From: Allacma fusca
Taxonomy: Eukaryota; Arthropoda; Collembola; Symphypleona; Sminthuridae
Length of the DNA: 64,000 bases
Direction: 5' to 3'
Assembly: GCA_947179485.1 (NCBI GenBank)
Contig: OX359247.1
Coordinates: forward strand, 3,563,060-3,627,059
Position 1 is the first letter of the stretch. Each line of letters opens with the position of its first letter. Below, one piece after another: positions 1 to 9,819 of the stretch. The notes under the pieces are model-generated. The model was not told where the DNA came from. It was given only the letters and a program-made list of their open reading frames with translations, and made no database searches. Both the position numbers and the translations under genes were made by a program.

Positions 1-2090
1 ACAATAACTAACAGTTTCATTTTCGCTTGACTTCCCCCTAGCTTCATTCTTTTCATCATTGTTGTCTACAGAGATTTCAACCAGCACCTTCGGTTTGGCA
101 GGACTACACTCAACAGAGCTGACATCCATCTCAGATCCAGATTTTGTTTCGCTAGAGTTTGATTTGCTGCTTGTAATTCGGGTCAACTTGATACACGGAA
201 AGCCGGAGGAAATCTGACGCCGACCTTTCTTTAGTACTTCGGGAGATACATTCAAAGCAGAGTGAGCTTGCTCGTGGTCCTTAAATTTATCCGTATTTTG
301 TGAGGGAGGTTTTTCACATACAGGGCTTTCACGGGTACCGTCCTCGGTAGGAACATCTCTTTCAGTCAATGTTGCAGAAACCCCGGAGTGCTCAATTTGC
401 CCACCGTCCTTCCTATCTCCTTGTTCCACGTCACTTTCGGAGCTCCATTTTGTATCAGCTTTGGCAATCTTAGAAGAATTACGTCCTTTCTGGGGGCGCG
501 ATGAAGACTTAGTTCGCGAAGATTTTCGGCGTTTGGAATGAGTGGAGCCCTTGGAACCTTTTCGAACTTGTCTCTTTTTCTTTTCTAAAATAGGATTTTT
601 TTGATTTAGTTCATACATACAACTTCTGTATTCATAGATTTCAGGTCAATTTTATATACTTTGGAAAATCTTACCGGGGTTATTAGTTGAATCGGACACT
701 GGAGATTCTCCCAGGTCTTCCTCCATTGGTTCCACTACTATTTCTGGCATCTTACGTTCCACCGTTGTTGCTTCATGAGTTTCTTCTGGTATCTTAGGCT
801 TCACTACAGCTTCTCCCAAATCTTGCTCCATAGGTACCACTACTATTTCCGGCATCTTGCGTTCCACCGCTGTTGCTTCAAGAGTTTCGTCCGGTGCCTT
901 AGGGTCCACTACAGCTGCTTCCAGGGTTTCCTCTGATACCTCTTGCTCCACTGCTACTGCTTCTAGAGTTTCTTCAAGTACCTTAGGCTCCATTGCTGCT
1001 GCTTCCAGAGTTTCTTCTGGTATCTCTGGCTCCGTTGCTTTTTCATCAATTATTTCTCCTACCTTTTTAGGGGAATTGAAAGTCGCAAACAATCGCATGT
1101 TCGCCAGTGCTGCAGCTTTACGTGTAGATTGGCGCGTAAATACCTGTTGGTTGACGACAGCCGTCTTCACGACGGTTTTTTCCTGGTGAATCACTTGTGA
1201 CTCAATCAGATTCAATCGAGGCTTCTTCAAAACTGGTTTCGACTTCTGGGGTTTAGGTAACTTTCCTCGTTTCCCAACAGCAGCCTTACGGTTCTCTTTT
1301 TTGGTATCAGGGAAGTCAACCTCGTCGGAACCAGACGGGGGCTGCAAGAGTTGAACATTTTGAGCTTCCGGCTCCGGGAACGCTTGAGCCGCATCTAGAA
1401 CACATTAATTTATTACATTTGTACATTTACATTTCATTATTCATTTTATTATTACATTTAAAAAACATAAAATAATAATAATGAGTACGGGACAATGAAA
1501 TACTTACACCTGGCCTGATCTGCGGAAATATAACCGTTATTAGAGGGCATAGCCCCGCCGCCATAAGGCATCAACAACAACTCCCTTTCTGGTGGTGGTT
1601 GCTTCCACCCATGACCAAAAGTTGGTGGTTGGTAAAACGCTGAAGACTGAAATGATGAGGAGTGTGGGAAATTCGGATCACCATGAGGTGGGCATGCGTT
1701 GCTTCTGTTAATCCCAGTACCCGGCCCAGCATTGAAAAGTAACCTCCTGTCGAAATTCTGCTGATCGAATCTCCGGTCCAGACGATAGCCCAAACTCGGA
1801 TCGTAGCCTTCGTAATCAACCTGAACTCCGGCGTTGAGGGGATAATGGGGCGCTGAATACGGGACGTAACTTTCCTTTGGTCGCATCGGAGGGTACTCAG
1901 GTCTTGGTCTCGGAATTACAACAACCTGCCCTGGTGATGGCGGGGGGAAATCAACGGGAAGGAAAGAGTTTTGAGGCGGACACCCGGAGAAATCGACATA
2001 CACAGTTGGCAGTTCCGGGGGGAAATATCGGTTTTGGTTTTGACCATAACCTGGAGGCAGAGGCCAGTTGTTAGGCTTGTTGTTGTCCAT
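1..2090 (-). CDS. Partial gene: proline-rich then Lys/Ser-rich, probably nuclear protein (N-terminal 629 codons)
   Basis: I do not recognise the family. Exons on the minus strand are 2090-1508, 1394-675 and 584-<1; introns are 113 and 90 bases with GT-AG ends (donors GTAAGT and GTAAGA; the second acceptor follows CCTATTTT). The phases join cleanly and the frame is open to the window edge, so the C-terminus is missing. Exon 1 (194 codons) is rich in Pro, Tyr, Asn and Gly and has no signal peptide. Exon 2 starts basic (KPVLKKPRL looks like a nuclear localisation signal), then holds acidic degenerate repeats built on EETLEA and VERKMPEIVV. Exon 3 is strongly basic and Ser-rich (KKKRQVRKGSKG, SKRRKSSRTKSSSRP). 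This suggests a mostly disordered nuclear or chromatin-associated protein, but that is inference from composition only. It lies head to head with the first FRRS1-like gene, about 3.1 kb away. Confidence 0.75.
703..1040 (-). repeat. Degenerate acidic protein repeats inside the 1-2090 gene
   Basis: Within exon 2 the motif EETLEA occurs three times exactly and twice with one change (DETLEA, EETHEA), spaced about 16-33 residues apart. A longer unit containing VERKMPEIVV and then DLGE is present twice. At DNA level this appears as recurring blocks of GTTTCTTC and CTTAGG on the plus strand. The repeats give an antisense open frame at 857-1189 that is a shadow. Confidence 0.7.
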
Positions 2091-5015
2091 GATCGACGGG
2101 AAATATTTATCGTGTAAATGATTTAATGAAAAGTTGGGTAATTAATGTACATTGGAGGTCAGAGACCCTTCGAGCACATCACAGACGTAATCTAAATCTT
2201 CCCTGGAAAGAATTAAAAATTAAGATTTTCAGAATTTTTGGAAAACAGTGCGACGACTAAAATCAAATAAATTAATTACGTGTGAAATCGTACTTATACA
2301 GTGTAGTATTGAAAGGTATCTTCAGTCTTCACTAATTTTTTAATGCGCAGAAATGAACTAGGGAGAAATTCAGGCTCTTGTTGCAGTTGCCTTTGCTCAA
2401 GCACGACCAAGAACGAAATGCTGCAAAGTATAGTTGTAAAATTTGATTTATGTCATGAAATTCACCTGGAGAATAAATAGGGAGGGTGCTTCCCCCTGGG
2501 TGGTTTTTAGCAATAACGAAAGCATTGTAACTCCATGAGTTCATCCGTGGTCGCCTTTGACAACCCCTGGGACATTACGCCGTCCTTATAAAATGTGGTG
2601 CGTCATAATCTGCTGGGATTGGTTAATACGGAGGACCAATCCCCTTCTTCAAGATGGTTGCAAATGGTAGGCTCTAATTTATGTTTGTAATATGGAGGCA
2701 AGTACTCGAAACTCTTGTTCAGGATCATTTGCTTAAGCATACCTACAACGGTCGATGGAATTTGAGATCCAAATATTCACTATTATCGTACTCCATTTTG
2801 GAAGCTTTTTCTATTTATATTTAGCCCAAATGTTACCTTCCACTAGCCTTTTGCCCAGACGCAGGAGAATAAATTATTATTATTATACAATATTACTACA
2901 AATGGGAACTATCATTTTATCTTCATAACCATGCCGTGTCCGTTTCTAGCCAAATAAAAAAGCTAGCGTTGTACAAATGTATGTGTGTACGTTGGCGTTG
3001 ACTGATTAAACTTATATTTGCTTGAATTTCGCCAGATACATAAACAAACCAGCTCGGAATTATAACTTCAGTGTCACTGACAAGTGTGTTTATCAACAAA
3101 TGCGTAAGCATTGAGCCAGAAATAAGGGATTACATATTAGTGTTGTCGTAATCCACAGAGTAGTAATGTAAAGTAACGAAATGATTTTGAAATATCAATT
3201 TGGGCATTCGAAGTTTTTTTCTTACATAATTATTACATTTGCAATTTGACACGTTAGCAATCATTTGTGTCCGAGTCCCGGCATGTATTCAAACTAATAT
3301 GCATCCATGCATTTTCAAATAGCGTAAGACAAATAAATAAAAATGTACATTTCAATCAGGCAATGTATTTTCCTCCAATGCAACAGAGATTATTATTGAA
3401 TGATAGTACTCAATTAACCTGAAAGCATTCTCCAGTCTGTAACCTATGTACCGGACTCAGAAAGCTTTTAATGAGGTTTTCCCTCCTGATAAAACATTCC
3501 AACCTGAGAGCTGTTGTCATAACAGTTGATAATCAGAAGTGTATGCCTCAAGCTTTGAATAATTTCCCGTCGGTGAGCACAAGCGTGTATAGTCAGGATT
3601 GGAATTCAGAATTAGGTATTTCCTAAATTATCCAACGGCCTGACAGACAGGTTTTGCCACGTTGTTCATATTTGTACTGATACGATTTGAAGCTGAACGT
3701 TTAGAAGAGGAACGTTAGTAACAAAACCTTAACTTATACTTATCTATGTATTACTCTGTGGGAATTCTATGCTTTTTTCTATACATACATACGTGTGTGC
3801 ATCATTAATAAAGTTAATCATTGTTTCAATGCAAATTACAGATAGATGGTAATCAGCAAAAATCAGTGTGAGCTTCGTGTTGGCACTTTAGTTTACCAAC
3901 TTAATTCGCAAGTGGAGAAAGTATCGATAATATTTCCAAATTTAGCACCTTGATTTACTACAGAATCTCGTCAATAACCCAGAAAGTATTAATAATCAAT
4001 TAATAAAGAAGTGCCCCAACTTGAGCAATATGGTAGAATTAATTGAGGTTCTCTCAGGAAAACTGCAATGCTTGCCTCGTGGCGTGTCGGCGTCCTTGTT
4101 ATTTGTCATGTAAACTTGTACGAAAAATTAGAGAACCTATGTATACATTGACAACGTACGTTAGTACGTTTTAAATCACGGGAGTGAATGATAATGCAAT
4201 TAAATAATTTACAACATAGTTTTCCCTGATATTAGTCATTAATGGCACGCAGCTAGAGCCTCTCTTGACTGTCATCATTGAAGAGTGCTCATCAATTAAT
4301 ATTCGTCGTTAATCATCTCTTCGCTCACCATAACTTGTGGCGTTATCCAACATTTTTTATTGTCATACTTTTAGGGTCTGATTGTAAATTTCTGAATGTC
4401 GTTTTAGTATCTGTCTGATAAAATCAAACATTCAACCCTTATCTTTGTATGTAACCACAAGTAGTAAATTGGGTTGTGGGGACTGACAATGAGGTTGCTT
4501 ATATATACATACATCGACCCGGAATAAACTTTATACTTTTTATATATACGCCGAAAATTGAATGGTTGAGGAAATAGACACGAAACTAATGTAGAATGTC
4601 AAGTGATTAACTTCAGTAGGGAATTTCCAGGTGAGTTAAAAGCTCCGAAAACTTCGCATGTGTGTAACAAATCTGTGACTATATCTATAGTTACACACTG
4701 CTATCATATTTAAGTACGTTGCCATCCTGATATTAAAAAAAATATAACGGTAGACTCTGAGCAAATATATGACTTCACGTAAAGGTCCCTGCAATGCAAA
4801 ATATTGCTCCATGCAGAAATCAGGCAGTGAAAATGTGCTAGAAGAGATATTATCAGATATTGCATTTCCATGCATAATTATATCAATTCTTATTATTTAC
4901 ATATATGTACATTCCTGCACATAGTTTGCGTTTGCATTTAATACAATGATTGAAATTAAATGATTAAATATAAAATCCACTTGAGTTTCGTTCCTCAATT
5001 ATTTAAAGGTTGTCC
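2091..5015. other. Divergent intergenic region, no gene seen
   Basis: This lies between the minus-strand gene and the first FRRS1-like gene. It is AT-rich with short broken frames only. It should contain the promoter and any 5' UTR of the minus-strand gene near 2100-2650. I see no clear repeat, RNA gene or coding exon in it. Confidence 0.5.
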
Positions 5016-5144
5016 GGTCCCTCGGAGCTTAGTATTGTTACGGATATCAAGTGTGATAGAGAAGTCTATAAACATCCACCCTTCCAAGGCAGGACAATTC
5101 GACTATAAAGTTCTGGGGTCCTCTGATCTGTAATGGTTACGGAT
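5016..5144 (+). promoter_or_regulatory. Putative promoter region of the 5172 gene with a duplicated element
   Basis: Two TATA-like sites (TATAAAC at 5067, TATAAAG at 5104) lie just upstream of the ATG at 5172. A degenerate element of about 30 bases occurs twice: GGTCC followed 19-21 bases later by the exact nonamer GTTACGGAT (5016-5045 and 5117-5144). Position suggests promoter or 5' UTR function, but the start of transcription cannot be fixed from sequence. Confidence 0.35.
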
Positions 5145-5171
5145 TTATAGCATCAGATTCAATAAATTAAA

Positions 5172-8100
5172 ATGGCAAAATACATAAAAAATCCTCCAGG
5201 TTTAAAGATCTCAACTAGTGCTCGCTATTTAGTAATTGTTTTATTTAGCATTTTACTGCCTCCAAAGTTAATAGTGGGTTACCCGGGAGGGGCTCCAGTG
5301 TCATCATGCGAGACCATGACACCGGGTCATGGCGTTGAAGCTCAGAAGACGCTTTTTCCTTATTCTCTGACCGTTAGCAAATTGGTGGTAGATCCTGGTG
5401 AAAAGTTGGAAGTCAAACTGGCCTCAACTCCTGGGTCAGGTTCTTTCAAAGGATTTTTAATCGTTGGTAGAACTTCAAATTTCCTCAGAGATACTACTCC
5501 TCATGGGAAATTCACACGTGAGATAACTTCTGGTTCGGGAGGTTATGAAGCCCAAGCTAAAATCCAAGATTGTTTGAATGTTCCAAGCTCTTCTGCTACT
5601 CATGTGAACCGGAACGACAAAGACATGGTTATTTTGGAGTGGGAAGCTCCGCAGGAGGCAGGGGAATATATTATTGTGTAATGACTATTTGTGTAATTAT
5701 TATTATTGCTCAAAGAATTTATGCAAATGGAATGGTTTTAGTAATACTAAATACTCGAAGGTTATTGAGTATTATGTGAAAAATAAAAATTTGTCTGTTT
5801 GAACTATTTCCCATTCAGAGTAACGGTTGTGAAAAACAAGGAAATATTTTGGGTAGCTGCTCCGTCACCTATTATTACAGTTGGTTCAGGGACAGAACCA
5901 GTAAGTAGTTCATTCGCCTAATGATTGTATTTTATGTGCTTACATTACATAGCATTACTTTGATTTGATAGTATGACTGAAAATTACTTATCGACTTATC
6001 CATCACTGTAGGAACCAGGGGACGAGATCAAAGCAATTTATGAAGGATGTTCAAAAACAAAAGGTTGCTTTGGCACTCCGAATGGCTGCCTGGGAACACG
6101 AAACTGTGCCATGTTCGTTACATACACAATCCAGCCTTCTAATGGAAATGCTCAATTTGAGCTGGTTGGGAATGTCAAATCTTTTAATTCCCCAACTTCC
6201 TATGTTGCTCTTGGGCTTTCAGATAATAACAGAATGGTAATAATTATTATTAATTACTCTTAAAAAACGAAAGTTTATATGTTCAATGAATTCTCAGGAT
6301 TGTTGGCATAAATGAGATAACATTTACCTTTCAGGGGGATGACTCAGTATTGGCTTGTCGAATGGACCAAAATACTATTGCCGTTAATGAATACTATACC
6401 AGACCTGAATACCATGGTAACTTCGGAGTTTCTCGGGCAGAGTTTGGAATTATTAGCCAAGCTTCAGGTGTGAATGTGGATGGATTCATATCTTGTAAGT
6501 TCACTGTTCTGCCTGCGTACGAGGTTGATGTGCCCACAGAAAGGGTTAAAAAATCCTGGGATTTAGCTTCAAACAACTATTATTTACTTCTGGCCAGAGG
6601 CAATGATGCTAACGAAGGTGAGTTTGATTGGGAAACATTAGAAGTATTATGGAAGTACTACTTATATTTATTGCCACAAAAAAGCTATTATCGTCTTTAC
6701 TTTTGAATACTTTAGGGGCTCTAGATAAGCATCCCGGGGGAGAGGATCGCATAACGTCTTTGGAGCCAAGGAACATTACTGACGTGAATGGGCCAGAACC
6801 TCCGGTAAATTTAAGAGTTTGAAATACCTTCAAATTTTAAATTTTGAGCTTTTTTAATGACTTGATTCAATATTTTAAAATATTATCTTGTACTATTTGA
6901 AGCCTCCTCCACCTCCACCTCCTCCATCAGAGGGGCTCGTCGGTGTTTACGAAGGTTGCGGAAATACCAAAGGCTGCTTTGGTCTCGGAGTAAGTGGTTG
7001 TGTTGGAAGTAGAAGTTGCGAAATGGTCGTAACATACCAAATTACTGGGAATTCTGCAAATTTGCAACTTGCGGGTAGACAAATCGGCGATTCCAGCTCC
7101 TATGTAGCAGTTGGTCTATCCCGGGATAATATAATGGTACACCCTTGGGCTAGTAATCTGTAAATTTCCACCAATGGGAAAATACGATCAAATTTTAATT
7201 TTGTTACAATTTCATTTTAAGGGAGAAGATCATGTTTTCGGGTGCAGGCTAGACAGGGGAAGTGTGGTCGTCAGTGAATACTATAATCGACCAAACCGAG
7301 ATGGGAACGATGGCGTAGTTAGACGAGACGTGAGCTATGAACAATTCCTTATTCTAAACTCTTGGTCCTACGCGGTAAAAATAAGACAACAATATTATGA
7401 TTTTATGGCTGACTGCGAGTAACTAATTTAAGTAGGTTAAGAGTATTAGTGTAAGACTATTTTATGAACTAATGTAAGCATCTAAAGGTTGCAAGGGCTT
7501 AGGTCAAAATATCGACCTGTATAAAGATTATTATTATATTACATTCTAAACTTAAAATTTTAGATTGAACTCTCAAATCATGTAAAATGTCGAATCATTG
7601 ATCATGAATGATTTTTTTCAGGCTGAAATAATTTCTAACCCGACTGGGACAGCCGAAGACGGATACCTGCTTTGTAGTTTCACAGTAGATAAAACCTATA
7701 CCGTGCCAATTGAGAATAGTAACTCTGTGGATTATGACCTAGGAAATGAAGCCTTCTTTCTGTTACTAGCCCGAGGAACGGAATCTGCTGTTGGTACGGA
7801 CTTCAGTCTTGTTTTTTATCAGCTTAATTTAGCCACCCGAAATTAATTTGTTTACTTTTAAAGAATTCCTGGGCAAGCATCCCTCCGCTACTGATCGTGG
7901 GGCATCCAGTAGCTCCGTCAAATTTTCCGATGCATCCGTGGTTGTGGCTAAATCGAACATCTATATTCAACTCCATGGCTCATTTATGATTCTGGCATGG
8001 CTGCTTTGTGCATCATCAGGGATGTTCACTGCCAGGTACTACAAGCAGACACATACTAGGAGACAACCCTGGGGTTTGGCAATATGGTTCCATGTGAGAT

Positions 8101-9107
8101 CTCACCATGAAATTTTTTAATGATTTGTGCAAACTATGTAATCATCTTCGATTTTTGTTGAATGGAATGTTTCTCTAGTTTAACTGCGATTTATTAATTT
8201 TCTTGAAGATTCACCGAACTTGTATGTCTCTGACGGTACTATTTACAGTAGCAGGATTCGTTTTCATATTTGTTGAAGTCGGTGGGCTGACATCATGGAA
8301 TGGAGGTAACGCTGAAAAATCTCATCCGATCCTGGGAATTATATTGACAGCATTAGCACTTCTTCAAGTCTGTTTAGCACTTGTGCGTCCTCATCCAGGG
8401 AATTCAAAACGCCCACTTTTCAATTGGGCTCATTGGAGTGTTGGAAATTCAGCGCATATTATCGGATGTGAGTATTATTTTAAACTTCATTTTTAATTTC
8501 GTGTCAAAAACTTGGCAGGAAAAAGATATATCTATATCTCCATGACTTTTCTTCCAGTGGCATGCATTTACTTGGCCAACAACCTTCAAAAAACGAATCT
8601 CCAACAAACCAGATATTGGGGAGTTATCACTGGATTTATTGCATACCACATCGTACTGCATATTGCATTAACGGTAAAACTTACGAAACCATTCAAAATT
8701 AAACTTCAACGAATCCCCCTCAAAACTGAAATAATAATTGCTGGAACATTATTTAACAACTTGCAGATCCTGACGTTCCAGGCTGACCAAAAGATGGAAA
8801 TTCAAGAGAAAAAGAGAGCTTTATCAGTTGGACCAATGCCGTCTGCAGGTGTCAGTGGAGAGGCGCCGGTAAGATTCCATTCGTCTAATAGCTCCAAATT
8901 ATTTTAAATAATTTCTAAGTGAACTGTCAAGAAATCTCAGGTTTGAAATAATACACCATAAAACTCATGAATTGTCAACTTTTTAATGTTTATTTACTAT
9001 ACCAGGGAACGGAAATCCGGACAGTAATTTATGCGGCGTACATTCTGGGCGCAGCTTCGACTGCTATTTCTTTGATATATTTTGTGGTGGATGCATTACA
9101 GTCCTAA
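5172..9107 (+). CDS. FRRS1-like reductase with two DOMON domains (Reeler-DOMON-DOMON-cytochrome b561)
   Basis: Thirteen coding exons, 835 residues: 5172-5677, 5819-5900, 6012-6236, 6335-6617, 6716-6804, 6903-7136, 7222-7329, 7622-7793, 7864-8093, 8209-8467, 8558-8673, 8767-8868, 9006-9107. All junctions keep frame. A signal peptide ends near residue 36, before YPGGAP. The Reeler domain spans about 37-190 (FKGFLIVGR, ATHV, EAPQEAGEY, IFW). DOMON1 is about 197-370. A linker leads into a run of Pro (coded by the CCT/CCA start of exon 6). DOMON2 is about 405-571, and b561 about 585-835 with six membrane helices. b561 His residues are in IQLHG, FHIHR, SHPILG and AHWSVG. Both DOMONs keep Met before GDDSV/GEDHV and a following LDKH/LGKH. 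The family moves electrons across a membrane to reduce ferric iron or similar acceptors on the outer face. DOMON1 has lost an intron that its paralogs keep. AATAAA signals lie at 9207 and 9226. Confidence 0.92.
6012..7793 (+). repeat. Tandem DOMON exon cassettes of the 5172 gene
   Basis: DOMON1 is coded by 6012-6236 and 6335-6617, and its trailing His by exon 6716-6804. DOMON2 is coded by 6903-7136, 7222-7329 and 7622-7793, with its trailing His at the start of exon 7864. Both show Y-E-G-C, K-G-C-F-G, C and C near the start, then SYVALGLS/SYVAVGLS and the exon-ending Met. The proteins are clearly homologous but well diverged, so this is not a recent duplication. Confidence 0.85.
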
Positions 9108-9206
9108 AAGGTAAACAAGCAAATTGATATTGTGGGAGGTTAGATAATTGAGGAAACCACTGCAACCTATTTATGCTCACATTACTTTTGTCTAGCATAC
9201 TTTGAT

Positions 9207-9231
9207 AATAAAAGACTGATGTTGAAATAAA
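9207..9231 (+). terminator. Polyadenylation signals of the 5172 gene
   Basis: Two AATAAA hexamers at 9207-9212 and 9226-9231, about 100-120 bases after the stop codon at 9105-9107. Confidence 0.5.
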
Positions 9232-9712
9232 TTGATTACCTACTATATGATAATGGCGGCTCACTAGAAATGTTACATAATGTCATGCTACATCCTATCG
9301 CTAAAAGAAATGGCTTTGGGATCATTGTTCCTAAAAGAGCCAAAATATTTGGAAATATTTGTTTACCACAGTGCTAATTTTTCCTTATTCTTATTTTAAG
9401 AGGACACCGTTATAAAAACAGATTTTGCTTCTTTGTCGGGTACTCTTATAACGAAATGCACTGCGTAGAACTGTGAGTTATTTCCCGACAGAAGTCATTT
9501 AAAAAACCGGTTGGAGACTCAAGCACGTGAATAAGGCCTTCAAGGGCGTTCTGTGGATGACCATTTTACTTTCACGTGATTTTGATTAATATTATGAACA
9601 TCTGCTAATCCAGGACAGTTCGGTTTTTTTCCCGAAATGATGAAATACTGCTAATGTTTATCTGTAACAACTTTGAGTTGGGTCCCTGCATGAAATTGAT
9701 TCTCGATAGTAC

Positions 9713-9718
9713 TCAGTT
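9713..9718 (+). promoter_or_regulatory. Possible initiator (TCAGTT) of the 9820 gene
   Basis: TCAGTT matches the arthropod initiator consensus and lies 107 bases before the first in-frame ATG at 9820. No TATA box is visible about 30 bases upstream. Confidence 0.3.
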
Positions 9719-9819
9719 GTAGTTCCTACATAAGATAAATACAACAAGAGCTCTTGCAAAATTACGAAGAAAATATTGATAATTTCCTGCATTTTACATA
9801 TGCACAACCTATAAGCAAT

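Noticed and set aside
857-1189. Plus-strand Ser/Ala-rich open frame
   Set aside because: It is the antisense shadow of the acidic repeats in the minus-strand gene; that gene has matching splice sites and phases.
5172-9107. Reading the 5172 locus as two genes, one per DOMON
   Set aside because: There is no signal peptide or start codon before DOMON2, no membrane module or stop after DOMON1, and exons 6716-6804 and 6903-7136 join in frame through a Pro linker.
9360-9390. CAGTGC loop sequence as a possible iron-responsive element
   Set aside because: The flanking bases do not form the required paired stem with a bulged C.
9108-9819. Search for a hidden Reeler exon before the Reeler-less gene
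   Set aside because: No frame shows the GAP, CExM, FKGF or WxAP motifs that all other Reeler exons here carry.
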